Positions 38,458 through 47,148 of a DNA stretch of 64,000 bases are shown here, piece after piece (positions within the stretch are counted from its first letter, which is position 1; every line of letters begins with the position of its first letter). The notes beneath the pieces were generated by a model. That model was not told the origin of the DNA and did no database searches. It saw only the letters and a list, made by a program, of their open reading frames with translations. The position numbers and the translations under genes were made by a program. Origin of the DNA: Cellulomonas edaphi (GTDB lineage: Bacteria; Actinomycetota; Actinomycetes; Actinomycetales; Cellulomonadaceae); contig NZ_JAUCGR010000002.1 of assembly GCF_030362815.1 (NCBI RefSeq), positions 310,001 to 374,000 of the forward strand, in the 5' to 3' direction.

Positions 38458-38748
38458 TCAGTACCACGTCGCTCGGTAGTCGGTCGGCTCCACCTTCGCG
38501 GGCTCGCGCGAGTAGCGCGACGTCATCTCCCCGACGCAGTCGCCGCCCGCACCGGCCGCCTTCGTCTGCATGTCGGTGCACTGCTGGGAGAACGCGTCAG
38601 CGGTCGTGCTCACCCACGCCTCGTGGGCCAGGGCGCTGAGCACCGACGTGAACGCGGACCCCGCCCACGACGCCTGCGTCTGCGCCCCGGGCGTCGCCGC
38701 GTGCAGCGCGCTGCGATAGCGGTTCTCGACCTTGTCGGGATCAGTCAT
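38458..38748 (-). CDS. Small WXG-like protein
   Basis: A 96-residue helical protein, size of an ESAT-6-type partner. It has two tryptophan-containing turns (SWAGSAF, residues 27-33, and AWVSTTADAF), two cysteines and a Tyr/Trp-rich end (TDYRATWY). SWAG reads as an intact W-A-G turn, so a WXG100-like role is plausible. Ribosome site GAGGGAG precedes the ATG. It could be the secretion partner or chaperone of the 700-residue protein just downstream. Confidence 0.7.
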   Translation of the reverse strand: MTDPDKVENRYRSALHAATPGAQTQASWAGSAFTSVLSALAHEAWVSTTADAFSQQCTDMQTKAAGAGGDCVGEMTSRYSREPAKVEPTDYRATWY

Positions 38749-38788
38749 CGCGCTCCCTCGCTCGCCACCTGCTCGGATGTCCTTTTTG

Positions 38789-38794
38789 ACTCTA
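38789..38794 (-). promoter_or_regulatory. Possible -10 element before the small WXG-like gene
   Basis: TAGAGT on the minus strand within an unusually A/T-rich patch (GTTAGAGTCAAAAAGG) of the 67-base gap after the EccC-type gene. No convincing -35. Confidence 0.3.
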
Positions 38795-38815
38795 ACGACC
38801 TGCGCGCCCGGGCAC

Positions 38816-41800
38816 TCACGGGACCGGCACCTGGACGCTCTGCCACGCCCCGGCCAGCGACAGGATGCCGCGACCCGGCGCCGCGGCGCCGATCACCGAG
38901 CGCGGGAGCCGGAGGCCGAAGACATCGCCGTCGTTCGGCGACGCCGGCGCGAGCAGCAGGCCGCTCCGAGACTTCTTGAGCGCCGGGGCGGGGCCGCGGT
39001 AGGAGCCGGACAGCTCGTCGGTGGTCCCGCCCGCGACGACGAGGCCCGGTCGGTCGCGCAAGGCGCCCAGGTGCTCGACCACCGCGTCCGCCAGCGCGCC
39101 GTCCGTGCCGAGCAGCTCGAGGTCGTCGACGAGCAGCAGCGTCGGTGGTCCGTCGCCCGGGACCAGGCGAGCCAGCAGCTCCTTGATCTCGTCGCGCGTC
39201 GACTCGAGCGTGAGCGCGCCCACCACGCCGGGCAGGTCGCGCAGCGGGCTCCGGCGCGGCGTGACGATCCCGACCGACCACCCGCGCTCGATCGCCGAGG
39301 TGCCCATGGTCACGAGCGACGTGCTGCGCCCGGACCGGCGCGGCCCGACCACGAGCACACCCGGGCCGTGGTCCTCGGCCTCGAAGCCGAACAGCGTCAG
39401 GCTGTCGCCACCGACGCCCGCCGGCACCGCCGCGGGCGGCAGGTCGGCACCACCGAGCCGCTGGGCCTCCGCGAGCGTGATCCGCGTCGGCAGGTCGTCC
39501 ACCCGGAACGGCACCTGGGCGGCGGGTGTCGGTCCGCGGTCGGCCGCGCGCGCCGTGGCGTCGCGCGCGATCCGCTGCAGCGCGGCGACCTGCTCCGCGC
39601 CGCCCACGGCGGCGTCCAGCACGCACAAATGGACCTCCTGGCTGCCCACCGACCGGAACGCCCGGCCGTCCGCCATGTCACCGGGGACCTGGCGCGGGCT
39701 GAGGCCGACGGCCGAGTAGTCGCCGGCGTCCGGCATGCGCAGCATCACCCGGTTCTCGGTGAGGGCCGCGATCCGCCCGACGAGCATGCTGCGGTCACCG
39801 CTGAGCACCACCTTGACCCCCGCGCCGGGTCCCTCCTGGAGGATCTGGGTCCAGAGGTCCACCAGCACGCCCGAGTCGTAGTCCTCGAACGCCTGGATGA
39901 AGCCCTCCCAGCGGTCCAGGAGCACCACCAGGTACGGCAGGCGCTCGTCGGGCGCGACGTTCGCTCGCTGCTCGGTCACGTCCGCGAACGACTGCTCGGC
40001 CAGCAGCCGCTGGCGCCGCGAGATCTCCGCCCGCAGGCGGCGCGTGAGGCGCGCGAGGCGGTCGGGCTGGTCGCGACCGACCACCGCACCGGTGTGCGGC
40101 AGGGCGACGAGCGGGAGCAGCGCGTTGTTGCCGCAGTCGACGCCGTACAGGTGCACGTCCCGCGGCGAGGTCCGCGTCCCGATCGCGGCGGCGAAGGTCC
40201 GCAGCGCGGTGGAACGCCCCGAGCGCGGCGCGCCGACGACCGCGAGGTGACCCCCGACGGCGATGTCGTGCACCGCGACGTCCCGGCGCTGCTGGGACGG
40301 CAGGTCGACCAGGCCGTACGGGAGCGCGAACGGCGATTCCGGCAGCGCGGTCCCGGCCTGCTGAGCGAGGTCGTCGAGGGTCACCGTGGCGGGCAGTGCG
40401 GGGAGCCACGGCGGATGCGGGGCGGCCACCCCGGCCAAGTCGGCCGCTCCCCGCACCGCGCTGACGAGCGCAGCGAGGTCGGTGGGTACCTCGATGTCGT
40501 CGTCCGCCGCCGCGGCGCCCGGCGACTGCAGGGCGCGCCCGAGCCCGGGCCAGCCCAGGGGTGCGACGGCCACCGCACCGCCCGCCGAGGCGCTCGGCGG
40601 CCGCCCCCCGACGCGAGAGGCCTGGAACGCGACGAGGCTCGAGTGCCCCAGCCGCGCGTACGCCCGGCCCGGCAGGCTCTGCGCGATCTCCGCCGCCTCC
40701 GGCCCCTCGATGACGTCCTGGCTATCGTTGCGGTCGGTCACGCGCAGCGCGATGCGCAGGTTGGTGTTCGACTTGATCTCGGCGCTGACCACACCGGCGG
40801 GGCGCTGGGTCGCGAGCAGCAGGTGCACGCCCAGCGACCGACCGCGCCGGGCGATGTCCACCAGGCCGGTGACGAAGTCGGGCAGCTCGGCGACCAGCGC
40901 CGCGAACTCGTCGATGACGATGAGCAGCCGCGGCATGGGCTCGTCGTCCGGACCACGCGCGGCGAGGTAGTCCTCGATGTCCTTGGCGCCCGCACCGGCC
41001 AGCTGGTGCTCGCGCCGCCGCAGCTCGGCGGCGAGGCTCTCGAGCGCGCGCGTGGTCAGGTGCGTGTCCAGGTCGGTCACCATGCCGACCGTGTGCGGCA
41101 GGTTGTTGCAGTCCTTGAACGCCGCGCCGCCCTTGTAGTCGACGAGCACGAACGTCATCTCGTCGGGACGGTTGCCGACGGCGAGCGACGCGATGAGCGT
41201 CTGCAGCAGCTCGGACTTGCCCGAGCCCGTGGTGCCCGCCACGAGGCCGTGCGGGCCGTCGGCGCTGATGTCGACCGTGAACAGGCCGTCACCGGTCTCG
41301 CCGATCACCGCCCTCGTGGTGCGGCCACCGCCGGCCCAGCCCCGGGCGACGGCCTGCGCCTGCGGCGGGTCGAGCTGCAGGACGTCGAGCAGCCGCGACG
41401 ACGACGGGAGCGTCGACGCCAGGTCCTCGGTGCTGATGTCCCGGATCGGGGACAGGGCCCGCGCCAGGCGCTCGAGCCACGGTCGGTCCACGACGTCGGC
41501 GCGCACGCCCTCCACCGGGTCCCGACCCGTGACGGACACGGAGGCGCCCTCGGGGTGGAGCCGCACGACGGCCTGGCACTCCTCGGGGAGCTGTCGCTCC
41601 TGCTCGTCGAGGCACAGGAAGATCACACCGACCGCGGGTCCCTCGCGCAGCAGCGTGACGAGGCCGGGCAGCAGCCGGATGCGCCGTGCCCCGTCGAGCA
41701 CCACCAGGACGGGCGGCGGGAGCAGCGTCGTCATGGTGGAGAACCCACCACCGTCGCCCCGCGCCGCCTCGCGGCGCCGCTCCACGAGGTCGAGGAGCTC

Positions 41801-43423
41801 CGCGATCCGCCGTGCCGTCGTCTCGTCGTCGTTGCCGACCGAGACCAGCGGCCCGGCGTCGCGTCGCAGGTGCGGCAGCCACCGCACCCAGCGCCAGTCG
41901 GCCTCCGCCTCGGGCTCGGACAGCAGCACCACCGTGACGTCGGCCGGCGAGTGGGAGGCGGCCACCTGCGCCACCATCCAGCCCGCCACCCGGCGCCGGT
42001 CGTCGTCGGTGCCGGCGACGCCGGTGACCCCGACGCGCGCGAGCGGCACCGCGACGGGCACGTCCGCCGCCGTCCAGTGCTGGACACGCTCGTGGTCCTC
42101 CCCGGCGGGGTCGCGCAGCGACACCTCGCTCGGCACGTCCGCCGTGCCGACCCGCGCGAGCATCCAGTCGGGGTCGGTGCGCCGCCGCTCCCACAGGCGC
42201 GAGCGCGGGCCCGTGGCGAACAGCAGCACCGTGGCCGGGTCGGGGAGGTCACGGCGCCGCGCAGCGCTCTCGCTGGTCAGGGCGGCGTAGGCGTCGGCCT
42301 CGACCCGCGCCGTGCGCTCCGTGAACGAGCGCACGGCATCCACGTGCTGGCCGCGCCGGGACTTGCGGGACGACACCCAGTTGGAGATCGCCATGGCCGG
42401 CGACAGCGCCATGATGATGAGCGAGTAGGGCGACCTGGTGAAGTAGAACATCGCCCCGCCCATGATCACCGGGAGCAGCATCATCGCCAGGGGGAACGCC
42501 TGCTTGTCGGGCGAGCGGGGCTCGGCGGGCAGCCGGAACTCGTGCGTGCGCACCGGCGGCAGGAGGCGGGGCGGGCGGTTGAAGTCGAGGGTCGCTCCCT
42601 CGGCGCTGGGCGACAGGCTCGCGTCGGGCGGCTCGTGCTCGGCGAGCTCCAGCACGGTGTCGCCCACCACCAGCGGCGCCCCGGTCTCCCACGGGCGCGC
42701 CGTGGTCAGCGGCAGCCGGCCCAGGTGGACGAACGGCCGGTCCTGCTCCGGGTCGATCTCCTCGACGCCGGCCGTCGCGGCGCGTGCCTGCTCGAGCCGG
42801 GCGGCGTAGCGCCGGCCCTTGCGCGCGGCGCCGGCCGGCGCCCCCGGGCTGCGCACGACGATGGGCCCGTCGAGCGGCCGCATGCGCCGCGGCGCGGGGA
42901 ACGTCCGGGCGGCCAGCGCCGGGTCCGGCGTGACGACGACCGATCCGTCGACGCCGACCTCGAGAATCACGGCCCTGTCGGGCACGTCGTCGAGCCGGAC
43001 GGAGGCCGTCGATCCGGCGCCGATCTCGTGGTGGCCCGGCGCCAGGCGGTGCACGGTCCCCGCCCCGCGCCCGGACACGACGCGGATCTCGCACGCGCCG
43101 TAGGGCTCGTCCCACGGGTCGTCGACGGCACGCCCCAGGCCGACCAGGTGCCCGTGGCGCAACGGGCACGCCTCCACCGCCTGACCGAGGTCGAGCTCCC
43201 GCCCCCGCCACCACAGCGGCACCGCCGCGTTCGCGTCGGACGCGGTCACCTGGACGACGCCCAGGTGGCCGGACCCGCGCGGCACGACGCTCTGCTGCTC
43301 GTAGCGGACGGCACCGGCCAGCGCGGCAGCGAGGTCGCCCACCCGCGCGCCCGGGGCGCACTCGGCGACGACGTCGACGAGCGCGTCGGCGCCGGGCACG
43401 GCAACGCTCAAGATGAGACGCAC
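38816..43423 (-). CDS. eccC: EccC/EssC-type FtsK/SpoIIIE ATPase with FHA-like domain
   Basis: Motor of a type VII secretion system. Of 1535 residues, 1-100 form a ubiquitin-like or FHA-associated N-terminus, 110-160 an FHA-like segment (GHHEIGAGSTASVRLDD), and 310-350 two membrane helices. A DUF and three FtsK-type ATPase modules follow. Module 1 is canonical: Walker A AGTTGSGKSE (730-739) and Walker B LLIVIDEF (833-840). Modules 2 and 3 have GAPRSGRST (about 1064) and GPRRSGRST (about 1360), with Arg replacing the Walker lysine, as in inactive regulatory modules. GTG start at 43423 after GGAAGGA. EccB, EccD, EccE and mycosin genes are not in the window. Confidence 0.93.
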   Translation of the reverse strand: MRLILSVAVPGADALVDVVAECAPGARVGDLAAALAGAVRYEQQSVVPRGSGHLGVVQVTASDANAAVPLWWRGRELDLGQAVEACPLRHGHLVGLGRAVDDPWDEPYGACEIRVVSGRGAGTVHRLAPGHHEIGAGSTASVRLDDVPDRAVILEVGVDGSVVVTPDPALAARTFPAPRRMRPLDGPIVVRSPGAPAGAARKGRRYAARLEQARAATAGVEEIDPEQDRPFVHLGRLPLTTARPWETGAPLVVGDTVLELAEHEPPDASLSPSAEGATLDFNRPPRLLPPVRTHEFRLPAEPRSPDKQAFPLAMMLLPVIMGGAMFYFTRSPYSLIIMALSPAMAISNWVSSRKSRRGQHVDAVRSFTERTARVEADAYAALTSESAARRRDLPDPATVLLFATGPRSRLWERRRTDPDWMLARVGTADVPSEVSLRDPAGEDHERVQHWTAADVPVAVPLARVGVTGVAGTDDDRRRVAGWMVAQVAASHSPADVTVVLLSEPEAEADWRWVRWLPHLRRDAGPLVSVGNDDETTARRIAELLDLVERRREAARGDGGGFSTMTTLLPPPVLVVLDGARRIRLLPGLVTLLREGPAVGVIFLCLDEQERQLPEECQAVVRLHPEGASVSVTGRDPVEGVRADVVDRPWLERLARALSPIRDISTEDLASTLPSSSRLLDVLQLDPPQAQAVARGWAGGGRTTRAVIGETGDGLFTVDISADGPHGLVAGTTGSGKSELLQTLIASLAVGNRPDEMTFVLVDYKGGAAFKDCNNLPHTVGMVTDLDTHLTTRALESLAAELRRREHQLAGAGAKDIEDYLAARGPDDEPMPRLLIVIDEFAALVAELPDFVTGLVDIARRGRSLGVHLLLATQRPAGVVSAEIKSNTNLRIALRVTDRNDSQDVIEGPEAAEIAQSLPGRAYARLGHSSLVAFQASRVGGRPPSASAGGAVAVAPLGWPGLGRALQSPGAAAADDDIEVPTDLAALVSAVRGAADLAGVAAPHPPWLPALPATVTLDDLAQQAGTALPESPFALPYGLVDLPSQQRRDVAVHDIAVGGHLAVVGAPRSGRSTALRTFAAAIGTRTSPRDVHLYGVDCGNNALLPLVALPHTGAVVGRDQPDRLARLTRRLRAEISRRQRLLAEQSFADVTEQRANVAPDERLPYLVVLLDRWEGFIQAFEDYDSGVLVDLWTQILQEGPGAGVKVVLSGDRSMLVGRIAALTENRVMLRMPDAGDYSAVGLSPRQVPGDMADGRAFRSVGSQEVHLCVLDAAVGGAEQVAALQRIARDATARAADRGPTPAAQVPFRVDDLPTRITLAEAQRLGGADLPPAAVPAGVGGDSLTLFGFEAEDHGPGVLVVGPRRSGRSTSLVTMGTSAIERGWSVGIVTPRRSPLRDLPGVVGALTLESTRDEIKELLARLVPGDGPPTLLLVDDLELLGTDGALADAVVEHLGALRDRPGLVVAGGTTDELSGSYRGPAPALKKSRSGLLLAPASPNDGDVFGLRLPRSVIGAAAPGRGILSLAGAWQSVQVPVP

Positions 43424-43447
43424 GGGATCCTTCCGGGGCAACGGTCA

Positions 43448-43475
43448 GCGGCCCGCCCCCGCAGGGGCGGGCCGC
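43448..43475 (-). terminator. Hairpin between WXG100 gene and eccC
   Basis: Perfect 12-base stem GCGGCCCGCCCC with its complement at 43464-43475 and a 4-base loop, placed between the WXG100 stop and the eccC start. It could stop or attenuate readthrough so that the small substrate is made in excess of the ATPase. Confidence 0.8.
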
Positions 43476-43487
43476 CGTGAGCGGGAC

Positions 43488-43760
43488 TCAGATGCGGTCG
43501 CCCTCGCCGGTCGCCGCGGCGATGTTGTTGTGGTTGGTCTTGACGTCCTTGGCAGCACCCTCGAGCGCCTCGTTCAGCTTGTCGAGGTTGGTGCGGTACT
43601 CCTGCCAGGCGCTGCGGAAGTCCTCGGAGTACTTGCCGGTCCAGACAGCACTCTCGAGCGCCGAATCGACGCGCGTCTTGATGTCGTGCGCCTCCTGGGC
43701 CTTCTCCACGAACGTCTTGTGGAGGGACTGAAGGGTACTGAGCTCTGCACCAACCGCCAC
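43488..43760 (-). CDS. WXG100 family (ESAT-6-like) protein
   Basis: A 90-residue all-helical type VII substrate. It has the helix-turn-helix form with the W-T-G turn at residues 40-42 (AVWTGKYSEDF) and heptad-like patterns on either side (STLQSLHKTFVEKAQ, AWQEYRTNLDKLNEAL). GTG start at 43760, 6 bases after AAGGAG; the frame extends 24 codons further but without a ribosome site. It opens the type VII locus, 101 bases after the LysM-BTAD gene. Confidence 0.9.
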   Translation of the reverse strand: MAVGAELSTLQSLHKTFVEKAQEAHDIKTRVDSALESAVWTGKYSEDFRSAWQEYRTNLDKLNEALEGAAKDVKTNHNNIAAATGEGDRI

Positions 43761-43766
43761 GGAAAT

Positions 43767-43772
43767 CTCCTT
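43767..43772 (-). promoter_or_regulatory. Ribosome site that fixes the WXG100 start
   Basis: AAGGAG lies 6 bases before the GTG at 43760. It rules in the 90-residue form over the longer 114-residue reading. Confidence 0.75.
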
Positions 43773-43861
43773 CGACTCGAGCGGCGCCCCCATGACGCCA
43801 CCGCTTTCGGTCACGTTATCGTGCAATGACAATCCGGGCAGACCAGGCCCGGACCTCGGGC

Positions 43862-46690
43862 TCAGTCGCCCGCTGCACGACCCACACCCCCGGTGGGGGC
43901 GAGCTCTTCGACCAGCGCCGCGGTGGGTGCCGAGATCTCGCGGACCCCCGCATCACGCAGCTCGCGCTCCATCTCGGCCGCCGCGGCGCGGACACCGTCG
44001 GGGCCCGACTCGAGCCACACCGCGCGGAGCAGGTCCCGCCACAGCAGCTCGTCGGTCGGCGCCACGCCGAGGCCGGTCGCCACCGCCGCCCGCGCGCCCG
44101 CGGGGTCGTCGTCGTCGAGGCTCAGCACCGCCAGCCGGTGCGCCGCGTCGACCAGCAGCGCACGGGAGTCCCGTTCCAGCCGCGCGCGCGCGAGCCACGA
44201 GTAGCGTCCGGCGGGGACGTCCTCGACGGCCGCACCGCGCACCAGCCCGAGCGCCTCGCGCAGCAGCGCGGCCTCCTGCGCCCGGGTCCTCTCGGTGCGG
44301 GACGCGGCGAGCAGCGAGCGCGCGACGTCCCAGTCGAGCACCGCACGAGCGCCGAGCACGAGGTTGCCGTCCATGGTGTGCCGCAGGTGCGGCGCGCCGT
44401 GGGCGTCCTTGCCGAGCCACTCGCGCGCACGCGCGACAGTCGCGTTGAGCACGGCGGTCGTCACCCCGCGGGGCCACACGGCCGCGCCCAGCACGGTCGG
44501 GTGCACGCCTTCGGGGTGCAGGGCCAGGTGCACCACCAGCTCGGTGCACAGCTCGCGGCGCTCGTCGTCGATCGGTCCGTCGGCCTCGACCACCGGCGTG
44601 CCGAGCACGAGCACCCGGACCGGTGCCGCCCACAGGTCCGCGGTCCCGAGCGCGCGGCCGCTCGCGGCCAGGTCGGGACGCTCGAGGTGGCCCTCCACCT
44701 CGACACCGCCCACCTGCTCCTCCACCTCCTGGGGTGCGAGCAGCCGTCCGAGCGAGGCGATCCGACGAGCCGAGAGCCGGTTGGCGGTCACGCTCAGGCC
44801 GAGCACGCCCACCCGCAGCGACCCTTCCGCGTCCACCTCGATGCGCCACCGGGCGCCGGGCACGTCGCCCACGACGATCGCCCCCCACGGCGCGCGGCCA
44901 CCGTCGGCAGCCACCTCCGCGATCCGCCGGGCCTCCTCGGGCGAGGGCGTGCGCCCCGCGACCAGGTACTCCGGCGTCCCGGTTCCGCCGGAGCCGCCAC
45001 GCACGCGCCCGGCCAGCACGCTCGTGCCGAGCACGTCCGCCTGCCGCGCGCTCAGCGCCGGGAGGGCGTCGGCGACGCCCGGCACCGCGCGGTACCGCTC
45101 TCCCCCGACCTCGGCGAGCTCCTGCGGCAGGTCCACCCCGCTGACGCGCAGGCCGTCCGACCAGGAGTTGGTGACGAGCTCCGCGGCGATCGCGGTCGCC
45201 ACCTCGGCCGCCACGGCCTCGTCGCCCACGATGCTGATCGTGCCCTGAGCCGCCTCGAGGTCGACCAGCACGTCGGCCTCCTCCGGGCTGCGGCCCAAAG
45301 AGACGAGCCCCGGGTACGGGGCCGCACCGAGCCGGCCGGCGGGGACCGGGGCGTCCGCGGCGAGGTGCCACTGCCGCCCGCCCTCGGCCACGGTCCACGG
45401 GGACGGCGCGTGCGCGTCGGCGGGCGCGAGGAAGAGCGTGAGCCGCGTGTCGTCGATCTGCGCGGCGTACACGGGCGGCAGGTCGCGCCCCGCCGCGGCG
45501 CACAGCGCGGCGAGCTGGCGCAGCGAGGTGTCGAGGCGACGCGCGCGAGCGGGGTCGGCGCCGAGGCGCAGGGCCACCTCCATCTCCACGGCGTCGTCGC
45601 CAGGCTCGGGCGTCCGGCGCCGGCGCCGGACGGCCACCATGGCAGCGAGCAGGCCCGCGGCGAGCAGGCCCGAGCCGACCAGGCTCTGCACGTCGTCGGC
45701 CGTGCTCGCCTCGTCGGCGACCGATGCCCCGGGCTGCACCGTGTCCGCGGCGCCGCTCGTCTGCGTGGGAGCCTCGACGGGCGCATGGAGCGGCGGCGTC
45801 ACCGTGCTGGCCGGAGCCACCTCGGTGACCGTCACGCGGGCGACGCCCGCGGCGTCCTCGGGCATGACGAGGAGCCAGCCGGGCTGGATGAGCCGCGCCA
45901 GCGTGAGCTCCTGCCCGTCGGGCTGCGGGCGGCCCTTGTTGAGCTCGTAGATGTCGTGGTATCGGCGTCCGTCGCCCATGTGCCGCTCGGCGATGTCCCA
46001 GAGGTTGTCGTGGTAGCGCCCCTCCGGCGGGGTCACCACGGCGACCTTCTTGCCCACGAGCTCACGGCCCTCGTCCTCGTCGAGCACGATGTCGCCCAGG
46101 TGGTAAGTCTTCTCGCCCTCCGCCGACGCCTCCTGCTCGGCGTGCGCCTGGTCGGGTGCGGCCTGCGTCGTACCGGGCACGGCAGAGGCCACGGCCGCGA
46201 CGTTCGACGCCGCCACGTGCTCGATCGTCGCTGTCGTCACGGCGTTGGCCTGCCCCGCGGCGGTGACCAGCAGCAGCACGGCCGCCACGAGCGTGCGCGC
46301 CGCGCGCTGGCTCGGACCCGCCAGCGGCACGCGCGCGGGCATGCCCACGCCGCGGATGGCCGACCGCAGCTCGACGAGGACGCAGACCGTGAACTGCAGC
46401 CACGCGAGCCACACGACCCACGTGAGGATGGTGACGATCTGCTGAGCGCCGATCGATCCGGTGAGGTCCTCGCGAGAGGGCAACGACGGCATGCTCAGCC
46501 CGCCGCCGAGCAGCAGCAGCGCGACGGGCACGCCGACCACGAGGAGCAGCAGGACCAGGGCGGCACCCGCGCCGCTCCACCGGGACCGGGTGGCCTCGAT
46601 GTCCCCGTCGACCTGCTGGAACCGCTGCGGTCCGCGCTCGGGCACCGGACGCTCGGTCGGCGACGCCGCGTGGCGGGTTCGTGCGCTCAC
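43862..46690 (-). CDS. Membrane LysM protein with C-terminal BTAD transcription-activator-like domain
   Basis: 942 residues. Three membrane helices (about 42-62, 84-107, 132-150) precede an extracytoplasmic stretch with a LysM-type segment (about 222-278, NLWDIAERHMGDGRRYHDIY ... LIQPGWLLVMP). A fourth helix (about 336-354) is followed by Arg repeats and about 580 cytoplasmic residues. The last about 240 residues are a winged-helix plus BTAD module (LVVHLALHPEGVHPTVLGAAVWP ... RLAVLSLDDDDPAGARAA). Such proteins commonly sit in actinobacterial Tad loci. GTG start at 46690 overlaps the TadG-like stop. Wall sensing coupled to gene control is inference. Confidence 0.85.
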   Translation of the reverse strand: MSARTRHAASPTERPVPERGPQRFQQVDGDIEATRSRWSGAGAALVLLLLVVGVPVALLLLGGGLSMPSLPSREDLTGSIGAQQIVTILTWVVWLAWLQFTVCVLVELRSAIRGVGMPARVPLAGPSQRAARTLVAAVLLLVTAAGQANAVTTATIEHVAASNVAAVASAVPGTTQAAPDQAHAEQEASAEGEKTYHLGDIVLDEDEGRELVGKKVAVVTPPEGRYHDNLWDIAERHMGDGRRYHDIYELNKGRPQPDGQELTLARLIQPGWLLVMPEDAAGVARVTVTEVAPASTVTPPLHAPVEAPTQTSGAADTVQPGASVADEASTADDVQSLVGSGLLAAGLLAAMVAVRRRRRTPEPGDDAVEMEVALRLGADPARARRLDTSLRQLAALCAAAGRDLPPVYAAQIDDTRLTLFLAPADAHAPSPWTVAEGGRQWHLAADAPVPAGRLGAAPYPGLVSLGRSPEEADVLVDLEAAQGTISIVGDEAVAAEVATAIAAELVTNSWSDGLRVSGVDLPQELAEVGGERYRAVPGVADALPALSARQADVLGTSVLAGRVRGGSGGTGTPEYLVAGRTPSPEEARRIAEVAADGGRAPWGAIVVGDVPGARWRIEVDAEGSLRVGVLGLSVTANRLSARRIASLGRLLAPQEVEEQVGGVEVEGHLERPDLAASGRALGTADLWAAPVRVLVLGTPVVEADGPIDDERRELCTELVVHLALHPEGVHPTVLGAAVWPRGVTTAVLNATVARAREWLGKDAHGAPHLRHTMDGNLVLGARAVLDWDVARSLLAASRTERTRAQEAALLREALGLVRGAAVEDVPAGRYSWLARARLERDSRALLVDAAHRLAVLSLDDDDPAGARAAVATGLGVAPTDELLWRDLLRAVWLESGPDGVRAAAAEMERELRDAGVREISAPTAALVEELAPTGGVGRAAGD

Positions 46691-47148
46691 GGCGCACCTC
46701 CGATCTCGTTGATGATCCCGACCGTGGCACGCGCGGTGGCGGAACCGGTCACGTGGAACGTGTCGATGTTGACGAGCGACAGCAACGTGGTGGGGACGTC
46801 GTCGCTCACGCTCACGTCGACGGAGTCGGCGCGGACCGCGACGCGCACGTCGCCTCGGTCGTAGCCCTGGTGGGACAGGAAGCTCAGCGCGGCCTCGCGC
46901 GCGGCCGCCTCGTCGACCACCACGGTCCCGCGCCCGCGCAGGGCGACGTCGTCCACCTGGTTCGCGCCGGCCCGGGCCGCCTGCTCGGCGTCGTCCGCGG
47001 CGGTCGCGCGCGCGTTGATCGCGCGCCCACCGTCCACCACCAGGCCGGCCAGTGCCATGAGCACGACGATCAGGCCGATGACGAACACCGACATCGTGCC
47101 GGTGTCCTCCGCGCGCAGCCGCCGCGTCAGGGTGCTCACAGTGCTCAC
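46687..47148 (-). CDS. TadG-like pilus assembly protein
   Basis: A 153-residue protein with one N-terminal membrane helix (GTMSVFVIGLIVVLMALAGLV) followed by DGGRAINARATAADDAEQAARAGANQVD, the hallmark of TadE/G-like pseudopilins. It is a candidate minor subunit or anchor of Flp pili. GTG at 47148 overlaps the previous stop by 4 bases. It lies at the end of three consecutive TadE/G-type genes. Confidence 0.85.
   Translation of the reverse strand: MSTVSTLTRRLRAEDTGTMSVFVIGLIVVLMALAGLVVDGGRAINARATAADDAEQAARAGANQVDDVALRGRGTVVVDEAAAREAALSFLSHQGYDRGDVRVAVRADSVDVSVSDDVPTTLLSLVNIDTFHVTGSATARATVGIINEIGGAP

Noticed and set aside
38732-43480. Very long plus-strand open frame opposite eccC
   Set aside because: Its product is Arg/Ala/Gly-rich without domains. 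It mirrors the third-position GC pattern of eccC and is an antisense shadow.
43826-46864. Plus-strand open frame opposite the LysM-BTAD gene
   Set aside because: Arg/His/Gly-rich shadow sequence; the minus-strand frame has clear membrane, LysM and BTAD segments.
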